Positions 43,913-53,001 of a stretch of DNA of 64,000 nucleotides are shown in pieces (the first letter of the stretch is position 1; every line of letters starts with the position of its first letter). The stretch lies in contig JAAYLX010000025.1 of assembly GCA_012521705.1 (NCBI GenBank), forward strand, positions 1 through 64,000. The letters are read 5' to 3'. A model generated the notes under the pieces. That model saw only the letters and a program-made list of their open reading frames with translations. It was not told the DNA's origin and made no database searches. The DNA comes from Clostridiaceae bacterium. Its GTDB lineage: Bacteria > Bacillota > Clostridia > DSM-8532. The translations under genes were made by a program, and so were the position numbers.

Positions 43913-44584
43913 ATGGAACAGGAGATAAAAGGAATTGTCTTTAAAGGCAATTCGGAAGGACTCATAATAGTTATTCCTGAAAATTACGATTTTGAACAGG
44001 CACTCGAAGAAATTGAGCGCAAAGTAACAAGTGCATCAAGATTTTTCAAAGGCGCAAGAATGAAAGTCGCCTACAGGGGCCAAAAACTCACCCCTGAACA
44101 GGAAGAGGCTGTGAAAGCCATATTGGATGAGAAAAGCGGAGCCATTATTGAGAGCTTTGCAAGGGATGAAGAACCTGTAAGGGAGCACATCTCCCACCAG
44201 AACAATAATACCCACAAAGTGCCTGTCAGAGGCCCGTTTTTTACCGGGATCGATGAAGGAAGCTGCAAATTCATCCGAAGCACGGTCAGAAATGGGGTCC
44301 GGATTGAATATAACGGCAATGTTGTAGTCCTTGGAGATGTAAACCCCGGAGCTGAAATAGTAGCTTCCGGAAATGTTATCGTGCTCGGAATCTTAAGGGG
44401 TATGGTCCATGCGGGTGCGGACGGAAATAAAGATGCTTTTATATACGCCCTTAACCTGAAACCTACCCAGATTCGTATTGCTGAGGCCATTGCCCGTATG
44501 CCTGAAGATGAAGAATCGGCCCATGGCATCTGTCCCGAGATGGCAACCGTAAAAGATGGGGTTATTATTGTGGAACAGATGTAA
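43913..44584 (+). CDS. minC: Septum-site protein MinC
   Basis: About 223 residues from ATG 43913 (GGAGGGGAG upstream); the open frame extends back into the PBP2 gene but without a ribosome site. The N-terminal FtsZ-inhibiting domain and the C-terminal beta-helix (NGVRIEYNGNVVVLGDVNPGAEIVASGNVIVLG) are complete. Confidence 0.94.
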   Translation: MEQEIKGIVFKGNSEGLIIVIPENYDFEQALEEIERKVTSASRFFKGARMKVAYRGQKLTPEQEEAVKAILDEKSGAIIESFARDEEPVREHISHQNNNTHKVPVRGPFFTGIDEGSCKFIRSTVRNGVRIEYNGNVVVLGDVNPGAEIVASGNVIVLGILRGMVHAGADGNKDAFIYALNLKPTQIRIAEAIARMPEDEESAHGICPEMATVKDGVIIVEQM

Positions 44585-44697
44585 ATGGAGGCGCTGGATA
44601 AATTAACCCAAACGGGCTATTTTATACTGTCACGTTGACTTTTAGCATGAAAAAAGATATATTTACATTAAGACAGAGTATCGGAGGAACGTTGTAT

Positions 44698-45498
44698 ATG
44701 GGAGAGGTTATTGTAATCACATCCGGTAAGGGTGGAGTGGGTAAAACCACTACAACTGCCAATATCGGTACAGGTCTGGCTGTTTCAGGCAAAAAGGTAG
44801 TTTTGGTAGATACAGATATTGGATTGCGCAATCTGGATGTTGTAATGGGTCTTGAAAACAGGATTGTATATGACCTTGTTGACGTTGTTGAAAAGACATG
44901 CAGATTAAAGCAAGCTTTAATCAAGGACAAGCGTTATGATGGATTATATCTTCTTCCTGCCGCACAGACAAGGGATAAGAATTCGGTAAAACCCGAACAG
45001 ATGATTGAACTTTGTGATGAGTTAAGGCAGGAATTTGATTACATAATTATAGATTGCCCGGCAGGTATTGAACAGGGCTTTAAAAACGCCATAGCAGGCG
45101 CCGACAGGGCAATTGTTGTAACCACTCCTGAAGTATCAGCTGTTCGTGATGCTGACAGAATTATCGGACTTTTGGAGTCCCAGGAGATCAGAAATCCTCG
45201 CCTTATAGTCAACCGTGTAAGAGCGGATATGGTTAAACGCGGGGATATGATGAGCATTGAGGATATTGTTGACATCCTGGCAATCGGACTTATCGGTGTA
45301 GTACCCGATGATGAGCAGATTATTATTTCCACCAACAAAGGTGAACCGGCTGTAACAGATAACAAGAGTATGGCCGGACAAGCATACAGAAATATAACCA
45401 AGAGGATTATGGGTGAGGACGTTCCCCTTATGGACTTAAACACTTCAGACGGGTTCCTATCAAAAATGAAGAGATTATTCGGAATTAAACCGGCTTAA
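44698..45498 (+). CDS. minD: Septum-site ATPase MinD
   Basis: 266 residues from ATG 44698 (CGGAGG upstream; the frame is open to 44635). The deviant Walker A SGKGGVGKTTTT, DTDIGLRNLDVVMG and IDCPAGIEQGF are conserved, and the C-terminal amphipathic membrane-targeting helix (FLSKMKRLFG) is present. Confidence 0.97.
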   Translation: MGEVIVITSGKGGVGKTTTTANIGTGLAVSGKKVVLVDTDIGLRNLDVVMGLENRIVYDLVDVVEKTCRLKQALIKDKRYDGLYLLPAAQTRDKNSVKPEQMIELCDELRQEFDYIIIDCPAGIEQGFKNAIAGADRAIVVTTPEVSAVRDADRIIGLLESQEIRNPRLIVNRVRADMVKRGDMMSIEDIVDILAIGLIGVVPDDEQIIISTNKGEPAVTDNKSMAGQAYRNITKRIMGEDVPLMDLNTSDGFLSKMKRLFGIKPA

Positions 45499-45510
45499 GG
45501 AGGAATTATA

Positions 45511-45795
45511 ATGATTGATTTGTTTAAACTGTTACTGGGAAAAAAAGAATCCTCCAAAGATGTGGCAAAAGAACGTCTGAAATTAGTGCTTATACATGAC
45601 AGATCAAATGTGTCACCCCAGTTCCTTGAAATGGTTAAGAGCGAAATTATTAAAGTCATCCAAAACTACATGGAAATTGATGAAGATTCACTTGATATAC
45701 AACTTACCCGAACAAGCAGCGAAGATGGAGAACGCGTAGTTCCTGCCTTGGTTGCAAACATACCTATCAAAGGTATGAAGAATGCCGGCAGATGA
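45511..45795 (+). CDS. minE: Topological specificity factor MinE
   Basis: 94 residues. The N-terminal membrane/MinD-binding region (ASKDVAKERLKLVLIHDR) is followed by the dimerisation domain. Its presence implies Min oscillation rather than the DivIVA/MinJ system of B. subtilis. AAGGAGG lies ahead of the ATG. Confidence 0.95.
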   Translation: MIDLFKLLLGKKESSKDVAKERLKLVLIHDRSNVSPQFLEMVKSEIIKVIQNYMEIDEDSLDIQLTRTSSEDGERVVPALVANIPIKGMKNAGR

Positions 45796-45814
45796 TCAGG
45801 TGCGGAGGATATTT

Positions 45815-46210
45815 ATGAACATAGCTCTTATTGCCCACGACAGAAAAAAAGAACTTATGGAGGCCTTTTGCATAGCCTACAAGTTTATTCTGTCCAAACA
45901 CAAACTCTATGCTACGGGGGCTACCGGCGCAATTGTATCTGAAGCGACTAATCTGGACGTATTCACTCTGGATTACGGGAAATTGGGCGAAGAACAGATT
46001 ATTGCGCGGACAGCATACAATGAAATGGATCTGGTTATTTACTTTGCCGATCCGGACGAACTGCATAGATGTGGGTTGAATGAGCTTCTTGCCTTGTGCG
46101 ACAATAACAATATTCCTATTGCAACCAACCTGGCTACTGCTGAAATCTTGATCAACGGCTTGCAGAGAGGAGATTTCGACTGGCGCGAGCTTTTGACAAA
46201 CAGAATATGA
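45815..46210 (+). CDS. mgsA: Methylglyoxal synthase
   Basis: 131 residues from ATG 45815 (GCGGAGG upstream). Family motifs ALIAHDRKKEL, TGATGAIV and a late DP.V-like loop (FADPDELH) are visible, along with the phosphate-binding TGATG. It converts dihydroxyacetone phosphate to methylglyoxal. It lies between minE and the SpoIVFA-position gene. Confidence 0.92.
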   Translation: MNIALIAHDRKKELMEAFCIAYKFILSKHKLYATGATGAIVSEATNLDVFTLDYGKLGEEQIIARTAYNEMDLVIYFADPDELHRCGLNELLALCDNNNIPIATNLATAEILINGLQRGDFDWRELLTNRI

Positions 46211-46237
46211 AATTAAATAACAATACTGATATTACAG

Positions 46238-46269
46238 ACTGCCGTACAAATCACTGTACGGCAGTTTTT
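46238..46269 (+). terminator. Rho-independent terminator after mgsA
   Basis: ACTGCCGTACA pairs with TGTACGGCAGT, followed by T's. It separates the min-mgsA unit from the spoIVF genes. Confidence 0.92.
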
Positions 46270-46345
46270 GTTTTATATTTATACATATCGGCCCCTGTCT
46301 GTCTCATATTATTCTAAGAGAAGAATATACAGGGAGATGAGCACC

Positions 46346-47080
46346 ATGGGAGTAGCAGATGCTGAAAACATGGCAATGTATAAAAGCTACATACAAAGAC
46401 GCAGGGTAGGCCAGAGTTCCCCGGAACAGGTATATGAATCAAAGAGTGTTATTGAAAGTTCAGGTAATACTGAGGACAAAGGGGACGGCAAAAAGAGCAG
46501 CTTAATCAGCGATGTTGATTTGAGCAATATAGATGAGTATTTCAGACAAAATGATGAAAGAGACAAATCCGGGAGCACTTTTAATGTCTTCGGAGATGGT
46601 ATGGTAAGCCCGGTAAACGAAACAGACAGTGAAACTTCAATCAGCGACCTGTTGAAAGAAGACAGCAGCTCATCCTGGTATGCCGGAACAAATACATATA
46701 ATACAGGAAGACAACTTACATCGGAGGGAAGGCCATATTTGCCCCCATACCGGAAGCTGTACGGGGACAAAAAAAGATCCACAAAAAACTCAAGGCCGAT
46801 ATTTGCCGGATTCTCCACCTTCCGCAATCCATCGGGATACTCAGCTCAAACCGAGACCAACGGAGCCGAGCTTATTGCCATCAAGGTCATTAAACAGTGC
46901 CTGGCATGCTTCGCAATACTGGGGCTGGTGGTACTCCTGCAGCAGTTCAGCAGTATGGAAGGCGTACTTGAATTTATGAGGAGGCATATTGTAGATTCGC
47001 ATATCGAACCTCGGACAGTTTTTGAAGGCGTAGAGAGCATAGTTGAGGCTTGCTCAAAACTTGTGGGGGGATCTCCCTGA
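46346..47080 (+). CDS. SpoIVFA-position single-pass membrane protein
   Basis: About 244 residues from ATG 46346 (AGGGAG nine bases upstream; earlier in-frame ATG 46337 touches the ribosome site). A long polar, Ser/Asp-rich cytoplasmic region (1-180) is followed by one membrane helix (about 190-208) and a short 35-residue tail. It occupies the spoIVFA place before spoIVFB, but the M23/LytM domain of B. subtilis SpoIVFA is missing. It may hold or inhibit SpoIVFB. I recognise no other domain. Confidence 0.6.
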   Translation: MGVADAENMAMYKSYIQRRRVGQSSPEQVYESKSVIESSGNTEDKGDGKKSSLISDVDLSNIDEYFRQNDERDKSGSTFNVFGDGMVSPVNETDSETSISDLLKEDSSSSWYAGTNTYNTGRQLTSEGRPYLPPYRKLYGDKKRSTKNSRPIFAGFSTFRNPSGYSAQTETNGAELIAIKVIKQCLACFAILGLVVLLQQFSSMEGVLEFMRRHIVDSHIEPRTVFEGVESIVEACSKLVGGSP

Positions 47081-47844
47081 TAGAGATTATTGCAGCTTGC
47101 ATTCCCGCCATAATCTGGCATGAGTGTTGCCATATTATTGCGGCACGGATTTTCAGGACCGACCTGTATTCTTTCAGACCTACACCCATAGGCATAAAAG
47201 CTCGACTTAAGAAGCTGCCCATGAGTTTCAAAAAGCAGGCGGTAATCTTTTTGGCAGGCCCGCTGGGGAATTTCCTGCTTGCCATTGTGCTTTATAATAC
47301 CGACGGTTTTCTCCACAGACTTTTTGAAGCCAACCTGGCGATAGGATTGTATAATTTGTTACCTGTATACCCCCTGGACGGGAGCCAGGTTTTTATTATT
47401 ACTTTTTATAAGCTTATCGGGAGCGCCCGTACCTTTAAAATAGCCAAAAAACTTTCAGTAATTATGAAAATTTGTCTTGTTGTAGCAGGCATTATCCAGA
47501 TATTTGTCTTCTTCAATCCAAGTTTACTGATAGCCGCTTTGCTGCTTCCTACAACCAAACTTCTTGAGGAGACGGTGAGAATGATGAAGCTCGAGAATTT
47601 ATTCAACAGAAAACAGAGAATACTAAAAAAACGTATTTACAATGTCAGGCATCTGGTAGCTCTGGATGAATGCACTCTTGGTGAAATCATGCAAAAACTC
47701 GACTACGACAGATTCCATATTATATATGTAATCGACAAGGAAATGAACCTTATAGGCCAGATAAGCGAGCATCAGATAATAAAGGCGGTACAGTCATGCG
47801 GGTCAACCGATAAAATATGCGATGTTTTTTTTCTGGGAAACTGA
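47077..47844 (+). CDS. spoIVFB: SpoIVFB-type M50 intramembrane metalloprotease
   Basis: About 255 residues. HECCH supplies the HExxH zinc site, and NLLPVYPLDGSQ is the second M50 motif (NPLPxxPLDGG). Several membrane helices and a C-terminal CBS-like segment (about 190-250) are present. SpoIVFB cleaves pro-sigma-K in the outer forespore membrane. The start is unusual: the frame offers TTG at 47050 with no good ribosome site, or CTG at 47077 directly after GGGGGG and overlapping the upstream TGA. I favour coupled initiation at or near 47077. Confidence 0.85.
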   Translation: MIEIIAACIPAIIWHECCHIIAARIFRTDLYSFRPTPIGIKARLKKLPMSFKKQAVIFLAGPLGNFLLAIVLYNTDGFLHRLFEANLAIGLYNLLPVYPLDGSQVFIITFYKLIGSARTFKIAKKLSVIMKICLVVAGIIQIFVFFNPSLLIAALLLPTTKLLEETVRMMKLENLFNRKQRILKKRIYNVRHLVALDECTLGEIMQKLDYDRFHIIYVIDKEMNLIGQISEHQIIKAVQSCGSTDKICDVFFLGN

Positions 47845-47874
47845 CGGATTGGCTCACAATTACGGCAGATAAAG

Positions 47875-47904
47875 TTGTCACAGTGTTAAAGGGTATGATA
47901 CAAT
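47875..47904 (+). promoter_or_regulatory. Putative sigma-A promoter
   Basis: TTGTCA (47875-47880) and TACAAT (47899-47904) with an 18-base spacer, 38 bases before the next ATG. Confidence 0.5.
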
Positions 47905-47941
47905 CAAATCATACCTTAAGAAGAGGTGAGATTGATATACG

Positions 47942-48439
47942 ATGGATATGTTCATTGAGAAAATAGTAAAAAGAAAAAAGAGTGCCGCAGATATTCTTCT
48001 TATTGCTCTTATTATTCTTGTATGCGTTGTAGCAAGCTATTTTCTGTTTCTCTATATACCGACATTTTCTTCATTATTTGTGGTATTATTGATTTATGCA
48101 GGCTACTATCTTATATCAATCAGAAATGTCGAGTTTGAATATGCTGTTACAAACGGGGACATTGATATTGACACTATAATAAACCAGAGAAAACGCAAGC
48201 GCCTGTTTAGCGGCAATGTCAAAGATTTTGAAGTAATGGCAAGGGTAAAATCAGATAAATATACAACCCATATCAGGGAATGCAAGAATGTAAAAGATTT
48301 CACTTCTCATGATGAAAAAGCAGATGTATGGTTTATTTATCTGAACCAGGGAGAACCTTCGGTGATACTCTTTGAACCTGATTCAAAAATGGTGGATACC
48401 TTATTCACCTTCGCTCCGAGGGTAGTCCATAGAAATTGA
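47942..48439 (+). CDS. Small two-helix membrane protein (DUF6106-like)
   Basis: 165 residues. Two adjacent hydrophobic helices (about 20-40 and 45-62) are followed by a cytoplasmic alpha/beta domain (VEFEYAVTNGDIDIDTIINQRKRKRLF). Proteins of this layout occur in many Clostridia; I recall the family as DUF6106, without certainty. Function unknown. Confidence 0.6.
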   Translation: MDMFIEKIVKRKKSAADILLIALIILVCVVASYFLFLYIPTFSSLFVVLLIYAGYYLISIRNVEFEYAVTNGDIDIDTIINQRKRKRLFSGNVKDFEVMARVKSDKYTTHIRECKNVKDFTSHDEKADVWFIYLNQGEPSVILFEPDSKMVDTLFTFAPRVVHRN

Positions 48440-48457
48440 TTTGGTTAGTAGTTTGAG

Positions 48458-48491
48458 AGGCGGCATCGGTGCGTTTGATGTTGCCTTTTTT
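48458..48491 (+). terminator. Rho-independent terminator
   Basis: AGGCGGCATC and GATGTTGCCT pair with two G-T wobbles, followed by T6. The remaining 200 bases to the GH18 gene are AT-rich with no gene seen. Confidence 0.8.
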
Positions 48492-48699
48492 GCATTTTCG
48501 ATTAAAGTTTTTCATAAGAATATCGTATAGAAAGTAATTTCAGATACGTTTATAAAGTACAAACCAATTGACCAAACTGACAGATTCATTCTTTTCAAAA
48601 TTTATCCAAAGTATGTTTCAGGCCATGGACGGGTATAGAGGTTAATCAATTGACAAATATGCCCGGATAAAGAGAAAGGTATTTCGTGAAGGGAGCAGC

Positions 48700-50466
48700 A
48701 TGATCAGCAGGAAGTCTTACATACTGGCCATATTTCTTTTTTCATTATTGGTTGTTACGGGGGCTTACGTAATATACAAAGCAGAATTTGCGCCTAACAA
48801 CAAAGTTGTTTCACCTTTTGACACTCCCGGTACCAGGCTGGTTATCGGCGAGTCCGAAATTGTCGCATCCAACCCGCCCATTTTTGAAGACGGGCAGATT
48901 TTCTTGCCTTTTGAAACAATCAAAGAATACATAGACCCGTATATCTGGTTTGATGAAGCCCTTCAGAAGGTTACCATAACCACAAAGGACCGGGTTATAA
49001 GAATGAAAACCGGAAGCCTTGAAGCTCTGGTCAACGAAAAACCGATGGACTTGAAATTTCCCGCTTCCGACAGAAATGGCGTCTTGTATCTTCCCATAGG
49101 TTTTTTACTGGATCTTTATAACCTAAACGCCCGCTATTCAGCGGTAAATGACGTTGTTATCCTGGATTTCCGCGATCGGGTCTATGAGATTGCTTTCCCG
49201 GTGGATTCCAGGACGGTGGTAAGAAAGGGCATGAGCATCAGAGAGCCCATTGTTAAAAAATATTATCCCGTTTCCGAAGAGAGTACTGAAGTTGAGAGAA
49301 ATGCGGTTAACACACTTTTTGTTTTTGACGAGACTGAAGAATGGTACAGGGTGCGGGCCTATGACGGAGCCCTGGGCTACGTCAAAAAAGAGGAAGTAAT
49401 TGTTACCGGTACCCACAAAGCCATTGAGACTCCTGATAAAGATGATCCCCCTGTTCTTACTGACCGGAAAATAAATCTTGTATGGGACATGACTTATTCA
49501 AAACACAATATTGAATTGTCAAAAGACACTACCCCGGGGATTGACGTAATATCCCCCACATGGTTTGAAATTGTGGACAGGGCGGGGACCATCAAAAACC
49601 GGGCTACTCCCGAGTACCTCAAACATGCCCATGATAACGGATGGCAGGTATGGGCATTATTTTCCAACAATTTTGGAGATATTGAGGGTACCAGCATAAT
49701 CCTGAATAATTCCGACACCCGTCAGGAAATCATACGGAATATCCTGGCCTATGCGTCTTTATACAATCTTGATGGTATAAATATTGATTTTGAAAATATG
49801 TATAAAAAGGATAAGGATGCCTTCACCCAGTTTGTAAGGGAATTCTATCCCCTGGCAAAGGAGCAGGGGCTGATTGTATCGGTTGATGTTACCGTGCCTG
49901 ACGGCAGCGATACCTGGTCCAAATGTTTCGACCGGAAGGCTCTTGGAGAAAGTGTGGATTTTGTATGCCTCATGACTTATGACCAGCACTGGGCGTCAAG
50001 CCCCAAGGCCGGCTCAACTGCCGAGCTTGTATGGGTGGAGGAGAACCTTCAGAAAACACTTACGGAAGTACCGGCAAACAAGCTGCTTTTGGGGGTGCCC
50101 CTTTATACGAGGCTGTGGACTTTTAACCCTGCGGAGAACAAGCTACAGTCCAGAGCCCTTAATATTACAAGCGCCTGGAAAACCGTAGAGGAGAGCGGTG
50201 CGGTTGTGGCCTGGAACGATATTTCAGGGCAATACCATGCCACATTTGAAAAGGACGGAATGAGCCACCAGCTGTGGATAGAAGATGCAAACGCCGTGAA
50301 CATGAAGACCTCACTTATTCATAAATACAACCTGGCAGGAGCCTGTGTATGGGCAGCCAACTTTGCCGATGAGGATGTTTTCAGGATTTTTGAAAGAAAC
50401 CTCAAAGAGGTTCGCAGCTTCGAGGAGTGGCAGCTTTACTACAGCCAGCCAGAGGCGAACAAGTAG
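48700..50466 (+). CDS. GH18-family glycosidase with copper-amine-oxidase-like and SH3 domains
   Basis: 588 residues. A signal/anchor helix (about 6-26) is followed by a copper-amine-oxidase N-terminal-like domain (about 45-165), an SH3-like segment (about 170-245) and a GH18 barrel (about 258-570). The DGINIDFE motif, with catalytic Glu365, is intact, as is MTYDQHW. The combination resembles spore or wall N-acetylglucosaminidases (YaaH/SleL type). It probably trims peptidoglycan during sporulation or germination. GAAGGGAG precedes the ATG. Confidence 0.88.
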   Translation: MISRKSYILAIFLFSLLVVTGAYVIYKAEFAPNNKVVSPFDTPGTRLVIGESEIVASNPPIFEDGQIFLPFETIKEYIDPYIWFDEALQKVTITTKDRVIRMKTGSLEALVNEKPMDLKFPASDRNGVLYLPIGFLLDLYNLNARYSAVNDVVILDFRDRVYEIAFPVDSRTVVRKGMSIREPIVKKYYPVSEESTEVERNAVNTLFVFDETEEWYRVRAYDGALGYVKKEEVIVTGTHKAIETPDKDDPPVLTDRKINLVWDMTYSKHNIELSKDTTPGIDVISPTWFEIVDRAGTIKNRATPEYLKHAHDNGWQVWALFSNNFGDIEGTSIILNNSDTRQEIIRNILAYASLYNLDGINIDFENMYKKDKDAFTQFVREFYPLAKEQGLIVSVDVTVPDGSDTWSKCFDRKALGESVDFVCLMTYDQHWASSPKAGSTAELVWVEENLQKTLTEVPANKLLLGVPLYTRLWTFNPAENKLQSRALNITSAWKTVEESGAVVAWNDISGQYHATFEKDGMSHQLWIEDANAVNMKTSLIHKYNLAGACVWAANFADEDVFRIFERNLKEVRSFEEWQLYYSQPEANK

Positions 50467-50488
50467 ATCGGGGAGTATTCAATTGCTA

Positions 50489-50517
50489 TTGTTTACAATA
50501 CTGTGATAGAATAATAT
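50489..50517 (+). promoter_or_regulatory. Putative promoter of the membrane-protein gene
   Basis: TTGTTT (50489-50494), 17 bases, TAATAT (50512-50517), 34 bases before ATG 50551. Confidence 0.4.
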
Positions 50518-50550
50518 AAGTTTGATTAATGGACAAAAAAGGACTGAACT

Positions 50551-51207
50551 ATGGAAAAAATAAATAACATACCATCCAGCCCCTGGGATTTTTTCTTTTT
50601 GCCTGTCTGGGTTCACAGAAAGTTATCTGTCAGGTTTATGGGCTTAATACCTGCCATCTTTTTTGTTGGTTTTTTTGATATGGTTTTCTATGACAACATT
50701 TTGGAGATGGGGTATTTTACCGGTGAACCTTCTAAAATAATTTTCAGGTTTATTGTATTTTTGTTGTGCTCTTTTATTCTTGGGGCCGTTGATGTTATCT
50801 GCACAATGGTTCCCATAGCAGAGTTTGCAATCATGATAGGAAAAAGAAGTGAAAAATACGTCAGCAAGGCCATGCCTGTAATTCTGATGAAGTCATATGC
50901 TTTGTCCCATATTTTATTCATTGTTCCTACTGCGCTGTATGTATATTCGGGGATTGACTGGACAAGTGTGAGCCCGGCTTCTTCCTATGAGGTCAGAGTG
51001 CTGTTTTCAGTGGTGGTTACTCTGATGCTTTTGGTGCCCTATCTTCAGTTCGGAATTCTGTACAGAACCCTTAGCGTTAGGACCAAGCTTGAAAAGTTCT
51101 CAAAAGCTGTTCTTGTGCTCTCAGCATACTTCTGGATGCAGATAACCAGAGAAGTGACCTATTTTATCGGCGGAAATATGCATTCATTTATAAAAAGCCT
51201 TATATAA
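50551..51207 (+). CDS. Polytopic membrane protein of unknown function
   Basis: 218 residues with about five hydrophobic helices (about 28-48, 65-88, 110-132, 148-172, 190-205). The N-terminal SSPWDFFFLPVWVHRKLS and overall shape recall YIP1-family bacterial proteins, but I see no decisive motif. It is a single-gene unit followed by tRNA-Arg. Confidence 0.55.
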   Translation: MEKINNIPSSPWDFFFLPVWVHRKLSVRFMGLIPAIFFVGFFDMVFYDNILEMGYFTGEPSKIIFRFIVFLLCSFILGAVDVICTMVPIAEFAIMIGKRSEKYVSKAMPVILMKSYALSHILFIVPTALYVYSGIDWTSVSPASSYEVRVLFSVVVTLMLLVPYLQFGILYRTLSVRTKLEKFSKAVLVLSAYFWMQITREVTYFIGGNMHSFIKSLI

Positions 51208-51309
51208 TTTCCTTATTGTTTATATCTCCTGCTACTTCCTTTCCTTACTCTTGATATCCTTATGCAAAGCGGATATAATAAGATATGCCATCATTGGGAG
51301 CTATAATTT

Positions 51310-51384
51310 GTCCCGTTGGTCTAATGGATAAGACAATGGATTCCGGTTCCATTAATGTGGGTTCGATTCCTGCACGGGACGCCA
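51310..51384 (+). tRNA. tRNA-Arg (CCG)
   Basis: 75 nt. Acceptor GTCCCGT/ACGGGAC, D-arm GTCTAATGGATAAGAC, anticodon stem ATGGA/TCCAT with loop TTCCGGT (anticodon CCG, reads CGG), T-arm with GGTTCGATTCC and encoded CCA. Confidence 0.95.
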
Positions 51385-51439
51385 CTTGGAGTACAGGCTT
51401 AAGTTTGGCCTGTGCTTTTTACTATTCGGAGGTTTTCTG

Positions 51440-51820
51440 ATGAACATTCGCTGCGGTATGGATATTATCGAAATTGACAGGGTCAATAAAGCACTTCTGA
51501 GGCACGGTAACAGTTTTATTGAAAGAGTTTTTACTCCGGAGGAGATATCTTTCTGCCAATCAAGGGGGAAAGCATCCCTCCAAAGTTTTGCCGCAAGATT
51601 CTGCGCAAAGGAGGCGGTTTCCAAAGCCCTTGGTACCGGCATAACCAAAGGAGTTTCCTTTAAGGATATAGAAATAGTTAATGATGAGAATGGAAAACCA
51701 ATAGTCATACTCCATAACGAGGCTAAAGCCTGCTTTGAGAAAATGGGCGCCAGGTCCATCGATGTGAGCCTTACCCACTGCCGGCAATACGCTGCTGCCC
51801 AGGCAGTTATTCTTGTATAG
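51440..51820 (+). CDS. acpS: Holo-acyl-carrier-protein synthase
   Basis: 126 residues from ATG 51440, after CGGAGG; the open frame back to 51386 runs into the tRNA and is not used. GMDIIEIDRV (Mg-binding Asp) and FCAKEAVSKALGTGI are the family motifs. It adds phosphopantetheine to ACP. Confidence 0.94.
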   Translation: MNIRCGMDIIEIDRVNKALLRHGNSFIERVFTPEEISFCQSRGKASLQSFAARFCAKEAVSKALGTGITKGVSFKDIEIVNDENGKPIVILHNEAKACFEKMGARSIDVSLTHCRQYAAAQAVILV

Positions 51821-51834
51821 AGGGGTGGAAATCC

Positions 51835-53001
51835 ATGAGGGAACTTAAATTCATACACTGTGCAGATATTCACCTGAACGCCCCGTTTAAGGAAAACCGG
51901 AACGAAAACTATGCGGAGACAAGGCGCGGGGATATAAAAAATTCTTTTTTAAAAATCCTAAATAGAGTAAAAGACACTAATTCCGACCTTCTTCTTATCT
52001 CCGGGGATTTGTATGAACATCATTTCATTACAAGAAAAACCATGGATTGGCTTAATGCGGTTCTTTCACAGGTAAAAGTCCCTGTAATAATAATTCCCGG
52101 GAACCATGACCCGTATATTCAGAATTCCTGGTACAGGGCATGGGAATGGCCTGACAATGTACATATCCTTTCACCCGACAAACCTCATATTTTGCTTGAG
52201 GAATTGAAGGTGTCCATATATGGTATTGGTTTTTCTGCTTTCAGGGAGGACAAGCCTGATTTGTCAGTGGTTCCTGCTCCCCTGAAAGGATATTTCAATA
52301 TTCTAATGCTGCACGGTACCCTTGACATGGATTTTACCGAACAGGCATATAAACCTGTTACCACCCAGGAACTTAAAGCTTTGAACTATGACTATTATGC
52401 CCTGGGGCACTTCCATAAAACCAAGATTATTGACAATATCGCAAACCCCGGAAGCCCTGAACCGCTGGGATTTGATGAGAAGGGTTCCCATGGCGCTTTC
52501 CTGGTAAGACTTTCAGAATCACAGGGAGAAGTAAAGGTGGAGTCCCATTTCTTTGAAACCGCATGCCGTGAATATTGCGAGAAAACCATTGATGTTTCGG
52601 GATGCAGAACTCTGGAAGAAATAAAGATAAGGATTTTAGAAGTTGTGGAAGGGCTAAACTACAATCGCCATCTTATTCGCGTTACATTGAAAGGCAGAAC
52701 GGAGCTGTCCATTGATACAGAGTATCTTAAGGATATGTTTTCAGACTGGCTCTATTTTGATATACGAAATGAAAGTACAAAGGCTTTTGATATTGATTCG
52801 CTGTTAAAAAATCCTTCACTGAAGGGTGCCTTTGCAAGAGAGATGCTCATTAGGCTTGAAAGCCTTGAAAAGCTGCTTAAAAATGACCCTGAAAATGAGA
52901 ACCTCAAGCGGGAAAAAGAGGTCTTGGATCTTGCGCTTACTTTCGGCCTTGAGGCCCTTGAGAACGGAAAGCTTGAAATATGGGGGGATTTCGGGCAATG
53001 A
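51835..53001 (+). CDS. SbcD/YhaO-like DNA repair exonuclease
   Basis: 388 residues. Metallophosphoesterase motifs are intact: CADIHLN, SGDLYEH, PGNHD, LHGTLD and GHFH. A C-terminal capping region follows. The four-base overlap with the next gene indicates a complex of Mre11/Rad50 type. Paralogous to B. subtilis YhaO more than to full SbcD in my judgement. Confidence 0.87.
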   Translation: MRELKFIHCADIHLNAPFKENRNENYAETRRGDIKNSFLKILNRVKDTNSDLLLISGDLYEHHFITRKTMDWLNAVLSQVKVPVIIIPGNHDPYIQNSWYRAWEWPDNVHILSPDKPHILLEELKVSIYGIGFSAFREDKPDLSVVPAPLKGYFNILMLHGTLDMDFTEQAYKPVTTQELKALNYDYYALGHFHKTKIIDNIANPGSPEPLGFDEKGSHGAFLVRLSESQGEVKVESHFFETACREYCEKTIDVSGCRTLEEIKIRILEVVEGLNYNRHLIRVTLKGRTELSIDTEYLKDMFSDWLYFDIRNESTKAFDIDSLLKNPSLKGAFAREMLIRLESLEKLLKNDPENENLKREKEVLDLALTFGLEALENGKLEIWGDFGQ

